Below are positions 35,309 through 43,680 of a stretch of DNA of 64,000 nucleotides, in pieces (position 1 is the stretch's first letter; every line of letters begins with the position of its first letter). Below the pieces are notes generated by a model that searched no databases, was not told where the DNA came from, and was given only the letters and a program-made list of their open reading frames with translations. The stretch is from Actinophytocola sp036378875. Its GTDB lineage: Bacteria > Actinomycetota > Actinomycetes > Mycobacteriales > Pseudonocardiaceae. The DNA lies in contig NZ_DASUVO010000131.1 of NCBI RefSeq assembly GCF_036378875.1, positions 6,195 to 70,194 on the forward strand, in the 5' to 3' direction. The translations under genes were made by a program, and so were the position numbers.

Positions 35309-36541
35309 ATGACAGACATTTCCGGGTACAGCTGCCGCGTGTGCGGTGGCAAGGTGGCGGAGTTCGTCGACCTGGGACAGCAGCCGACGGCGAACGGGTT
35401 CCTGCTCCCGCACGAGGCGGACGACGTCTTCCTGTTCCGGCTCGCCGTCGGCGCGTGCGAGGACTGCGCGCTGGTCCAACTGCTCGACGAGGTGCCGCAG
35501 GAGTTCCGCTACCACGCGAACTACCGCTACCACGCGTCCGGTTCGGCGAGCCACCGCAAGCACTTCCAGGGCAACGCCGAGCACTTCCTGCGAACCGAAC
35601 TCACCGGGCCGGACCCGTTCATCGTCGAGATCGGCTGCAACGACGGGGTCATGCTCGGCACGATCGCCGCGGCCGGCGTGCGCCACCTCGGTGTCGAACC
35701 GTCCACCAACGTGGCGGAAATCGCGGAGGCGAAGGGCGTCCGCGTGCTGCGACAGTTCTTCGACGAGCAGACGGCGACGGCGATCCGAGCCGAACACGGC
35801 CCGGCCGACGTGGTGTTCGGGGCCAACACCATCTGCCACATCGCGCACATCGGTTCCGTGCTGCGCGGCCTGGACACCCTGCTCACCCCGAACGGGATCT
35901 TCGTGTTCGAGGAGCCCTACCTTGGCACGCTCATCGACGGGATGGCCTTCGACCAGATCTACGACGAGCACGTCTTCTACTTCAGCGTGACGTCGGTGCG
36001 CAACATGGCCGAGCAGTACGGCCTCGAACTGGTCGACGCGGAACACATCCCCATGCACGGCGGCGAGATCCGCTACACACTGGCACGCGCCGGCGCCCGG
36101 ACCCCGAAACCCGCGGTGGCCCAACTGCTCGCCGACGAACAGGCGAGGGGCCTGTCCGACCCGGAGACCCTCGCCCAGTTCGGCCACCGAGTCGAGAAGA
36201 TCCGCGAGGACCTGCTGGCACTGCTGAACGACCTCAAGGCCAAGGGAAAGACAGTCGTCGGCTACGGCGCCCCAGCCAAATGCACGACGGTGACCAACTA
36301 CTGCGGCATCGGCACGGACCTGGTCCCATTCGTAGTCGACTCCACCCCGGCCAAGCAGGACCACCTCGTGCCTGGCGCCAACCTACCCGTGCGGCCACCA
36401 TCGGAGTTCACGGACGCGTACCCGGACTACGCCCTACTGTTCGCCTGGAACCACGCCAAGGAGATCATGGCCAACGAGGAGGCCTTCCGCGCCTCCGGCG
36501 GCCAGTGGATCGTCTACGTCCCCGAGGTCCACATCCGCTAG
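35309..36541 (+). CDS. TylC3-type sugar C-methyltransferase
   Basis: A 410-residue protein with the three-part layout of sugar C-3 methyltransferases. There is an N-terminal zinc site (CRVCGGKV and CEDC), a SAM domain starting FIVEIGCNDGVMLG, and a C-terminal domain with VVGYGAPAKCTTVTNY. EEPYLGTLIDGMAFDQIYDEHVFYFS is the active-site segment. Known members methylate C-3 of TDP-4-keto-6-deoxy sugars. Here the partner enzymes make a UDP-pentose, which would give a branched pentose. The ATG at 35309 was preferred, being 8 bases after GAGGA, with 35300 as the alternative. Confidence 0.92.
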   Translation: MTDISGYSCRVCGGKVAEFVDLGQQPTANGFLLPHEADDVFLFRLAVGACEDCALVQLLDEVPQEFRYHANYRYHASGSASHRKHFQGNAEHFLRTELTGPDPFIVEIGCNDGVMLGTIAAAGVRHLGVEPSTNVAEIAEAKGVRVLRQFFDEQTATAIRAEHGPADVVFGANTICHIAHIGSVLRGLDTLLTPNGIFVFEEPYLGTLIDGMAFDQIYDEHVFYFSVTSVRNMAEQYGLELVDAEHIPMHGGEIRYTLARAGARTPKPAVAQLLADEQARGLSDPETLAQFGHRVEKIREDLLALLNDLKAKGKTVVGYGAPAKCTTVTNYCGIGTDLVPFVVDSTPAKQDHLVPGANLPVRPPSEFTDAYPDYALLFAWNHAKEIMANEEAFRASGGQWIVYVPEVHIR

Positions 36542-36567
36542 GCGGTATTGGGGATGGCTGTGTTTTC

Positions 36568-36596
36568 CGGCCCGGCGAGTGACTCGCCGGGCCGGA
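36568..36596 (+). terminator. Hairpin after the C-methyltransferase gene
   Basis: CCGGCCCGGCGAG pairs with CTCGCCGGGCCGG around a 3-base loop, 26 bases past the stop codon and preceded by TTTT. Confidence 0.85.
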
Positions 36597-36770
36597 TCTG
36601 TGCGGGTTGCCGCCCCGGGGCTCGCCGAGCGGGCGAAGCCCCGCGAAGCCCCCGCGAAGCGGGCAGGCGAAGCCCCCCGATGCGCGCAGGCCCGGTGGTC
36701 CCACCACACGTGGACTCGCCCTCCCTTGCCTTCGTGTCGCGAGGGTCGAGCGGCTCGAGCCGGCTGCCAC

Positions 36771-36824
36771 GTGAGGAAGGTCGTCCTTCATCACGCCCGC
36801 AGTGAGGAAGGCGTCCTTCATCGC
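36771..36824. repeat. Two tandem copies of a short GAGGAAGG-n-CCTTCA hairpin element
   Basis: GTGAGGAAGGTCGTCCTTCA at 36771-36790 and GTGAGGAAGGCGTCCTTCA at 36802-36820 are near-identical and each can fold on GAAGG/CCTTC. A third related copy, GAGGAAGGCTCCCTTCACCG, starts at 61267 in another gap. Such dispersed short elements are common in intergenic DNA of this group of actinomycetes, which is stated from general recollection. Confidence 0.6.
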
Positions 36825-36861
36825 CCGCCGATACCGCGAGTGGCGTGTTCGCGCCACGGAA

Positions 36862-37096
36862 CGATGTCCCCGAAGACGCGCTCATGGCGTTGAACCTGGA
36901 TCCATCGATGATCTTTGTCGGGTGTCGCACCTTGCGGGAAGTTTGCGGGCCTGGTCAAGCCGCGCTTCGCGGGCGTCGGGGCGCGCAGCGCCCGACGCCC
37001 GCCCGCTGGGTGTGTCCCGAAAGACGCGTTCGGGGCATCGCCGATGTCTCGAAAGACGCGCTGATGACGTTCAACGACCTGAAAGCGTCTTTCAGG
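36862..37096. repeat. Imperfect 40-base direct repeats with CGAAAGACGCG cores
   Basis: CGATGTCCCCGAAGACGCGC at 36862 and CGATGTCTCGAAAGACGCGC at 37042 begin two imperfect copies of about 40 bases that continue through a GATGACGTTCAACG-like part. Next to the second copy are the small palindromes CCCGAA-n7-TTCGGG (37016-37034) and CCTGAAAG-CGT-CTTTCAGG (37078-37096). All copies are non-coding. Confidence 0.6.
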
Positions 37097-37491
37097 ACAG
37101 CGCCGGTGGTACAAACAGCACTGGGCTTCCCGCGCGGTGTCCGTGCGCGAAGCGGGGTTTCGCCCGCCGGACCCACAGAACCACTACCGGGCAACATGAT
37201 CACCGGCATGATTTGGGCTGAACGTCCCCATCGCGCCGTTCGAGACATCGGCCGGACGGCCAGCAGAACCTAGTGGCGCACGAGCGTCCCATTCGCTCGA
37301 ACTCACCAGAGAAAGTTGTCCACAGGTCCCCGCGACCAGGGGTTTTGTCGGTGCCACTTGGTACGATGGCCTCGGGGTGGCCCCCCGGGTATGGGTGGGG
37401 GATGCCTACGCAACCATCTGTGTTGGCGTTGATCATGAACCGCTTGCCCGGGGAACGTGGGTGATGCTGTGCGGGCCGCGAGGCCAAGCGT

Positions 37492-38826
37492 TCAGCCGGC
37501 TTCCAGGGCGTCCGGGGTTGTCGGGGGGTTCGCGAGGCAGGCGGCGTTGTAGTGGTCGAGTAGGGCTTGTGCCTCCTGCGTGGCGGCGAGGAAGCGGGGC
37601 GCCGGGTCCGGGCGGGTCGTCAGCACGTCGTGTATGGCCGCGGTCAGGGTGTTATGGATGCGGTTCAGGTCACCGATCATCGCACCGCTTGCTGCTGGGG
37701 TCAGGTTTGACGCGGCGACCTGTTCGGCCCCTGCGCGGAAGTACGGGTGCTGGTCGAAGAAGCCCTCCGCGGCGAGCTGTGACTGGGCGGGCACCGTCAA
37801 CGGCAGCGAACCGGCGTACTGTCGCTTCACCGCGTGGTACGGGTTCAACAGGTGTTGCGTGAACGCGAGCGCGCCGTCTTCCTTCTCCCGGGGTAGGCCC
37901 GCGGTCAGGAACAACGACTGTCCACCCAGGAGCTGGCCCGCGTACGGCACGTCCCCGTTGTGCGGTAGGACTCCCGTGCTCAGCGAGAACCCGGCGGACG
38001 CGGCCATGTCGGCGATCATCAGGCCGACCGCGGACGAGCTGACGACGAACGCGACCTCCTGGCGCTGGAAAGCCTCCATGCCAGCGAGCCAGTCCCGAGG
38101 TTCACCGGTGTGGCGGTAGTGGCCGCGGGCATGCATGCGCTGCCACCACCGCACGTAGTTCATCATCTCGGGGGAGTTCAGGGTGACCCTGGTGGCGCGT
38201 CCGGACCGGCCGTTGTCGTTGTCGCCGAGTAGGCCGCCCTGTGCGGCAACCTCCATCTGGAACATCCAGCCGTGGTTGGCCCACGTGATGCGGTGTGCCG
38301 GACCGTCGGGGAGACGGGCCACCGCGGCGCACGCGGCCTCGAGCTCCCGCCACGTCCTGGGCATCCGGTCCACTCCGGCGCGCGTCAGCATGTCCTGGTT
38401 GGCGAACAGGATGGCGGTCGACACGTTGGTCGGCATGGAGAGCAGTTCGTCGCCACGGCTGTAGTACGCGCGCACGGCGGGCACGAGGTCGTCGACGACC
38501 ACCGGCTCGCCAAGGATCTTGGTGCGCTCGCCGATGGCCCGCTGGATCGGGGTGAACAGCGGTTGGCCGTTCGCGGCGCGGGTGTCGAGCGCCACCTGGG
38601 TCGCGGTGAAGTAGTACTCGGCCAGGTCCGGTGGGTTGCCCTGCTCGACCGCGCGGGCGACCTCACCCGGCAGGTCGCGGAAGGGGACCGCCCGGAGCCT
38701 GATCTCGTACCCGGGGTGGGTCCGGGTGAACGATGCCACCGCTTCCGCCACGGGGTCCAGGAAATGCGGGATCGGATGATCCGCGAGCCAGACATCGAGG
38801 ACGATCGGCTCGGCAGACTCTGCCAC
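37492..38826 (-). CDS. Extracellular-solute-binding-protein-like protein without signal peptide
   Basis: A 444-residue protein of the ABC sugar-binding fold. WLADHPIPHFLDPVAEAVASFTRTHPGYEIRLRAVPF, GNPPDLAEYYF, TWRELEAACAAVARLP and LLGGQSLFLTAG follow the glycerol-phosphate/maltose binding group. It has no hydrophobic signal and no lipobox Cys at the N-terminus, and no ABC permease genes are near, so it should be cytoplasmic. The GTG at 38826 behind GGAGGA was chosen. GTG 38847 would add 7 residues and still no signal. It ends the hydroxymandelate operon. Sequestration or carriage of an intermediate is conceivable. Confidence 0.78.
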   Translation of the reverse strand: MAESAEPIVLDVWLADHPIPHFLDPVAEAVASFTRTHPGYEIRLRAVPFRDLPGEVARAVEQGNPPDLAEYYFTATQVALDTRAANGQPLFTPIQRAIGERTKILGEPVVVDDLVPAVRAYYSRGDELLSMPTNVSTAILFANQDMLTRAGVDRMPRTWRELEAACAAVARLPDGPAHRITWANHGWMFQMEVAAQGGLLGDNDNGRSGRATRVTLNSPEMMNYVRWWQRMHARGHYRHTGEPRDWLAGMEAFQRQEVAFVVSSSAVGLMIADMAASAGFSLSTGVLPHNGDVPYAGQLLGGQSLFLTAGLPREKEDGALAFTQHLLNPYHAVKRQYAGSLPLTVPAQSQLAAEGFFDQHPYFRAGAEQVAASNLTPAASGAMIGDLNRIHNTLTAAIHDVLTTRPDPAPRFLAATQEAQALLDHYNAACLANPPTTPDALEAG

Positions 38827-38935
38827 GGCTTCCTCCAGTGCGGACACGTAGCCATGCTATGGACCGGGCCGCCGGCTCGACATCCTCCGCGATGCGGTGG
38901 TCGTGGGGCGGAACACGCCCGCCCCTCGACCGTCC

Positions 38936-40408
38936 TCAGGCGACGACCTCCATCTGCGCCATCATGCCCAGCGCGGAATGCTCCAGGTAATGGCAGTGGT
39001 AGACGTACTTGCCGAGATGGTCGGTGAAGGTGACCTGCACCCGGACGGTCTCCCCCGGCGCGATGAAGATGGTGTCCTTGCGGCCTGCGTCGTCCAGGCT
39101 GGGCGGTGCGCCGTTCCGGTCGAGTACCCGGAACTGCTCGAGGTGCAGGTGGAAGGTGTGGGGTATGCCGAACTCGACGTCGTCGTTGCGGACGTGCCAG
39201 ATCTCCGTCGTGCCGCGCTTGACCCGGAAGTCCACCCGGTTCGGGTCGTAGGGCCGGCCGTTGACGAGGGCGACCGGCTCCGCACCGGACAGGTCGAACT
39301 TCATCGCGATGTCACGCTCGACGGTGGCCGGGGGAAGCGCGGGCAGTGGTCGCAGCACGGCGGGCACCACGCTCGGGTCGGGTGCCGCGCGTGTCACGTC
39401 GAACCGGAGCACCGGACCGCTCACGTCGTAGAGCACGAGGTGGGAGCCGATCGGGTGGCCGGAGAAGTCGATCACGACGTCGGCCCGCTCCGCGGAGCCC
39501 AGCACGATCTCGGAGCGAACCACCGGGGCCGGCAGGAGCCCGCCGTCTGAGCCGATCTGCACCAGGGCGGCGCCACCGAGACTGAGGCTGAACGTCCGCT
39601 CGTTGGCGGCGTTGAGCAACCGGAACCGGTACTTCCTCGCCGCCACCGGAAAGTTGGGCGTCACCACGCCGTTCGCCAGGATCGTCGTGCGGTTCGGCGG
39701 GTGGCTCGGGTAGACGAGCGCGCCGTTCGCGTCGAGTTCGGCGTCGCGGAGCATGATGGGCACGTCGTACGGTCCGCCCGGCAGGCCGAGGTTCTTCTCG
39801 GCGTCATCCTCGATGATGTAGAACCCGTGCAGTCCGAAGTAGACGTTCTCGGCCTCGAGGTGGTGGGCGTGGTCGTGGTACCAGAGTGTCGCGCCCTGCT
39901 GGGTGTTCGGGTAGTCGTAGGTGCGGCTCTGCCCGGGGGCGATCATGTCCATCGGGTGGCCGTCACTGCTCTGCGGCACGTGCCCGCCGTGCAGGTGCAC
40001 GTTCGACGCCACGTCCAGCTCGTTGGTGAACGTGACCCGAACCGGTCGGCCGGTCTTCGCGCGAATGGTGGGGCCGACGAACTGGCCGGCATAGGTGCGC
40101 ACGGCCGTGGGATGCCCGGTGCGGAACTCGGCCTGGCCCGGCTGGATGGGGATTCGGTATAGGTCGACACCGGTGGCTCGCGTCGGCGTCAGCTGACGTG
40201 GTACCGGCATACGTTGGCTGAACTGGGTCTCTGGACGGATGGACCGCGTCCCGGCCACCGGCTCGACACCATGTCCATTGTGGCCGGTGCCGCCAGGAGC
40301 CGGGGTCTGTCCTTTCGGGAGCAGTACGGCCCCACCCAGGATGCCGCCCGCGGTGATCCCGCCCAGCGTGAGTAATCGTCTTCGGTTGAGTAATCGCCGG
40401 TCTGGCAT
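38936..40408 (-). CDS. Multicopper oxidase with Tat signal
   Basis: A 490-residue three-cupredoxin oxidase. All four copper motifs are present: HLHGGH, WYHDHAHH, HTFHLHLEQF and HCHYLEHSALGMM. The N-terminus NRRRLLTLGGITAGGILGGA is a twin-arginine signal, so the enzyme folds before export. Relatives include CotA, bilirubin oxidase and phenoxazinone synthase, which couple phenols. It could oxidise or couple the phenolic aglycone outside the membrane. Codons 6 and 12, within the signal, are both TTA. Confidence 0.93.
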   Translation of the reverse strand: MPDRRLLNRRRLLTLGGITAGGILGGAVLLPKGQTPAPGGTGHNGHGVEPVAGTRSIRPETQFSQRMPVPRQLTPTRATGVDLYRIPIQPGQAEFRTGHPTAVRTYAGQFVGPTIRAKTGRPVRVTFTNELDVASNVHLHGGHVPQSSDGHPMDMIAPGQSRTYDYPNTQQGATLWYHDHAHHLEAENVYFGLHGFYIIEDDAEKNLGLPGGPYDVPIMLRDAELDANGALVYPSHPPNRTTILANGVVTPNFPVAARKYRFRLLNAANERTFSLSLGGAALVQIGSDGGLLPAPVVRSEIVLGSAERADVVIDFSGHPIGSHLVLYDVSGPVLRFDVTRAAPDPSVVPAVLRPLPALPPATVERDIAMKFDLSGAEPVALVNGRPYDPNRVDFRVKRGTTEIWHVRNDDVEFGIPHTFHLHLEQFRVLDRNGAPPSLDDAGRKDTIFIAPGETVRVQVTFTDHLGKYVYHCHYLEHSALGMMAQMEVVA

Positions 40409-40440
40409 GTGTGGTGCTCTTTTCTTGTCTGGCAAGGGGA

Positions 40441-41421
40441 TCAGGCGGCGGGCCGGACGGTCAGCTCGAAGCTGGACACGCGCCGGTCCTGCTGGATGGC
40501 GTCGACGTCGAACCGGACGTGCCCCGTTCCGTCCGGTTGCTCCGCCGAGAGCCTGGCGTGCAGGACGGTCGGCAGGTCGAAGTCGGCCACCGCCAGGTAC
40601 TCCGCCGTGACCCCGCACATCTCCAGGCCCGTGGCCGGCAGGCCGAGCCGGCGGGAGGCCGCCACCAGGGACAGCTGCCGGGTCGCCTCCAGCTGGACCA
40701 TCGCGAAGATGTAGTCGGCGGGGTGGTCGAACATCACGGGGTGCCGAAGGTCCGCGCGTATCGAGGCGCGGTAGCCGTCGTCGGCCTCGCTGACGGCGGT
40801 CAGCAGGACGTTCTCCGGGTTGAGCCGGCCGACCTCGGCCGGCGCCAGCTCGCTTGGGCCGGGAGACGACACCGCGCCCATCTTCGCCGGCAGCCCTCGC
40901 CCGGTCCGCAGGCGGGTGCGCATCTGCCCCCACACGGACCGGCCCATCAGCGACTGCGCCATCCTGGCCCTGCCGACCACGACCTCGCCGACGCGCACCG
41001 TGAACGCCCAGACCAGGGCGGAGATCTGCCCGGACCGGCGCGCCAGGTGCTCGACGACGCAGTCCACCGCGACGTTGACCGGTTCGTCCGTGTCGAACGG
41101 GGTGGTGTCGACGAACTCCCCGGACAGCTCCTTCATCAGGAACTTGGCGTCGCTCGGGCCGCCGAGCGGCACGTCGAACTGCTCGTGCGCGACGACGAAG
41201 CAGGCCTGGCGGCAGATCTCGACCAACGTCGCCAGATCCGGCACCCGGTTGCTCACCAGGAACTCGTTGTAGAAACCGTGGGACCTGGGCAACGTCGCGC
41301 CCATGACCGACTCCCGCGGTCCCCGCACCGCGAAGCTGGTCAGGAACACATCGTCGAACCCGTCCTTGTGCACCAGCGCCTTCGGCAGGATCTGGTGGTG
41401 ACTGACGTCCTTGTCCTCCAC
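40441..41421 (-). CDS. AfsA/ScbA-family protein (gamma-butyrolactone synthase type)
   Basis: A 326-residue protein with two AfsA repeats. The first begins ALVHKDGFDDVFLTSF and has PRSHGFYNE. The second has ADLRHPVMFDHPADYIFAMVQLEATRQ, the AfsA signature with its His and Glu. A-factor synthases join a beta-keto acyl group to dihydroxyacetone phosphate to make hormone-like butyrolactones. No butyrolactone receptor or reductase is adjacent, and the gene is embedded in a biosynthetic operon, so a pathway role is also possible. The GTG at 41421 follows AGAGGAG. Confidence 0.88.
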   Translation of the reverse strand: MEDKDVSHHQILPKALVHKDGFDDVFLTSFAVRGPRESVMGATLPRSHGFYNEFLVSNRVPDLATLVEICRQACFVVAHEQFDVPLGGPSDAKFLMKELSGEFVDTTPFDTDEPVNVAVDCVVEHLARRSGQISALVWAFTVRVGEVVVGRARMAQSLMGRSVWGQMRTRLRTGRGLPAKMGAVSSPGPSELAPAEVGRLNPENVLLTAVSEADDGYRASIRADLRHPVMFDHPADYIFAMVQLEATRQLSLVAASRRLGLPATGLEMCGVTAEYLAVADFDLPTVLHARLSAEQPDGTGHVRFDVDAIQQDRRVSSFELTVRPAA

Positions 41422-41453
41422 GGGACGCACTCCTCTCCGTGACTCTCGCACGG

Positions 41454-43295
41454 TCACAGGTCCAACATGACGTCGTTCGCGCCGAGCCAACGGTTGAGCC
41501 ACAACGCCATCTCGAGGCTCCCCCGGTCGTACGCCCGGCTCACCGCGCCGGGCTCCCGGGACGCGACCACGCGCGCCTTGTCGAGGTCGAGCAGCGGGCG
41601 GGCCGGCGCGTCCGGGTCCGCGAGGAGCTCCTGCAGCTCGGTCCGCAGAGCGGCCTCGTACCCCGGGTCCTGTGTGGCCGGATACGGCGTCTTGACCCGC
41701 TCCAGGATCGAGGTGGGCAGCAGGTCCGCCACGGCCGCGCGCAGGAGGCTCTTCTCCCTGCCGTCGAAGTTCTTCATCTGCCACGGCACGTTGAAGACGT
41801 ACTCGACGAGCCGGTGGTCGGTGAACGGGACCCGCACCTCGAGGCTCGCGGCCATGCTCATCAGGTCCTTGCGGTCCAGGAGGGTCTGCACGAACCGGGT
41901 GAGGTTCAGATACGTGATCTCCCGCATGCGCCGGTCCTCGGCCGGCTCGCCCGGCAGCGCGGGAACCTCCGCCATCGCCTCGGAATAGCGCTGCCTGCGG
42001 TACTCGGGCAGGTCGAGCTTCTCCACCAGCCCCTTGTCCAGCAGGCCGAGGCCGCCGAAGTAGCGCGACGAGCCGGACGTGAGCCACGGGAACGTGTCCG
42101 CGCGGATCGCGTTGGGGTTGTGGAACCACCGGTACCCGCCGAACAGCTCGTCGGCCGACTCACCCGACAGCGCGACCGTCGAGGTGAGCCGGATCGCCCG
42201 GAACAGCAGGTACAGCGACGGCCACATGTCGCCCCAGTAGGCGGGTGGCCGGTCGGCGGCGTACAGGACGGCCGCGCGCACGGCGGGATCGACGAGGTTC
42301 GCGCTGTCGAGCAGGATCTCGGTGTGGCGCGAGCTCACGAACTCGGCGAGCTCCTTGGCGAACGGAGCGTCCGCGGAGCCGCGGACCGCGTCGGCCTGGA
42401 AGATGTCCTCGGCCCCGGCGAAGTCGACCGAGAACGACCTGACCTGGTCGCGGCCCAGGGTCTTCGCCGCCAGCGCGGTGACCGCGGAGGAGTCCAGCCC
42501 GCCCGACAGCAGCGAGCACAGTGGCACGTCGGAGTTGAGCATGCGGTAGACGATGTCCTCGAGCAGCTCGCGGACGTGGCTGATCGTCCCGGGAAGGTCG
42601 TCGGTGTGGGGACGCGCCTCCAGCGACCAGTACCGCTGGTCGACGACGCCGCCGTGGTTGACGCGGACGAGGTGTCCTGGCCGTACCTCACGGATTCCGA
42701 CGTAGACGCTCTCCTCCGGAGTCTTCACCATGTCGAAGACCTCGCAGAGCCCGTTCGCGTCGGTCCTGGCCTGTGCCATCGGGTTAGCAAGGATGGCCTT
42801 GGGTTCCGATCCGAAGAGGACGCCGTGCGGCGTCTCCATGTAGAAGAGCGGCTTCACGCCCATGCGGTCACGGACCATGACCAGCTCTTCGGTGCGGGCG
42901 TCCCAGACCGCGAAGGCGTACATCCCCAGCAGTCGGTCCACACAGGCCGTTCCCCACTCCAGATAGGAATGCAGCAACACCTCGGTGTCGCTGCGGGTCC
43001 GGAAGTGGTGGCCGCGGGAACGCAGCTCAGCCCGTAACTCGCGGAAGTTGAATATCTCCCCGGAGAAGGTGAGGACCGCCAGCTGTTGGTTGTCGTCGCT
43101 GAACTCCATGGGCTGCGCGCCACCGACGATGTCGATGATGGCGAGCCGGCGATGTCCCAGCGCGACGTGTCGCCCGGACCAGACCCCTTCCGCGTCGGGA
43201 CCCCTGTTCTCGAGCGTCCTCGCCATCGCCCGGATCGTGGTGTCGTCCTTGGACAGATCCCGACTGAAGTCAACCCAGCCCGCGATTCCACACAT
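41454..43295 (-). CDS. asnB: AsnB-type glutamine-dependent amidotransferase
   Basis: A 613-residue enzyme. MCGIAGWVDF gives the N-terminal nucleophile Cys2 of the glutaminase domain, with LENRGPDAEG and FSGEIFNFREL. SLLSGGLDSSAVTALAA is the ATP pyrophosphatase loop, and SGESADELFGGYRWF and EVRVPFTDHRLVEYVF complete the synthetase domain. In type II polyketide clusters such enzymes (OxyD and xanthone types) make a malonamate starter or an aryl amide, and an ACP gene lies just upstream. It is 27 bases from the ACP and is part of the hydroxymandelate operon. Confidence 0.93.
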   Translation of the reverse strand: MCGIAGWVDFSRDLSKDDTTIRAMARTLENRGPDAEGVWSGRHVALGHRRLAIIDIVGGAQPMEFSDDNQQLAVLTFSGEIFNFRELRAELRSRGHHFRTRSDTEVLLHSYLEWGTACVDRLLGMYAFAVWDARTEELVMVRDRMGVKPLFYMETPHGVLFGSEPKAILANPMAQARTDANGLCEVFDMVKTPEESVYVGIREVRPGHLVRVNHGGVVDQRYWSLEARPHTDDLPGTISHVRELLEDIVYRMLNSDVPLCSLLSGGLDSSAVTALAAKTLGRDQVRSFSVDFAGAEDIFQADAVRGSADAPFAKELAEFVSSRHTEILLDSANLVDPAVRAAVLYAADRPPAYWGDMWPSLYLLFRAIRLTSTVALSGESADELFGGYRWFHNPNAIRADTFPWLTSGSSRYFGGLGLLDKGLVEKLDLPEYRRQRYSEAMAEVPALPGEPAEDRRMREITYLNLTRFVQTLLDRKDLMSMAASLEVRVPFTDHRLVEYVFNVPWQMKNFDGREKSLLRAAVADLLPTSILERVKTPYPATQDPGYEAALRTELQELLADPDAPARPLLDLDKARVVASREPGAVSRAYDRGSLEMALWLNRWLGANDVMLDL

Positions 43296-43322
43296 GAGTT
43301 CTCCAACCCCCAGCGCCGCTGA

Positions 43323-43586
43323 TCACGCGCTGCGAGATAAGTTCTGGTTGACCAGGTCGAGCAGGCCGTTCGGTGTCTCCACGGCGAGCACCGCGTCGAG
43401 CGAGAGCTTCACCGGGTAGGCGCTCTCGATCTCGACACAGGTGTTGAACAGGGAGAGCGAGTCGAATCCCAGTTCCTCAAAGGACACGTCGCCGACCTCG
43501 TCGTCGAGTGCCCGTTCCGCCGCGGGATCCCGGTCGCCGCACGCTTCCATCAGTTCCGTGAGCCGCTGCAAGGTAAGCGCAGACAC
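43323..43586 (-). CDS. Acyl carrier protein, type II PKS-like
   Basis: An 87-residue ACP. FEELGFDSLSLFNTCVEIES contains the phosphopantetheine Ser, and ETPNGLLDLVNQNL is the end typical of aromatic-polyketide ACPs such as TcmM. The GTG at 43586 follows GGGAGG. No ketosynthase, chain-length factor, cyclase or aromatase is in the window, so its partners lie outside, or it serves the neighbouring AsnB. It is distinct from the NRPS-type carrier domain at 43925 and the carrier at 10156. Confidence 0.9.
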   Translation of the reverse strand: MSALTLQRLTELMEACGDRDPAAERALDDEVGDVSFEELGFDSLSLFNTCVEIESAYPVKLSLDAVLAVETPNGLLDLVNQNLSRSA

Positions 43587-43680
43587 GTCGCCTCCCAGGT
43601 CTTTCGGTAAAGGTGTGCTGTAGCTGGGTAACATCCTCTGCCAGTGAGCAGACGAGGACATCTCTGTGCTTGCTGAGTCC

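Larger units (their letters stand above)
36597..37491. other. Long intergenic region rich in hairpins and repeated elements
   Basis: About 0.9 kb with no open frame that shows actinomycete codon bias or a family match. It contains a GC-rich palindromic part (36600-36680), two copies of a short GAAGG/CCTTC hairpin unit (36771-36824), a long stem at 36971-37000 (GGGCGTCGGG with its complement), and several CGAAAGACGCG-type repeats to 37100. The stretch near 37330-37400 (TTGTCGGTGCCACTTGGTAC) looks promoter-like. A 20-residue frame from 37402 behind GGGTGGGGG was not accepted as a gene. The region divides the sugar block from the hydroxymandelate block. Confidence 0.6.

Noticed and set aside
37402..37464. 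A 20-residue frame (MPTQPSVLALIMNRLPGERG) behind GGGTGGGGG
   Set aside because: Too short, with no recognisable family and no partner. It may be chance in a non-coding region.
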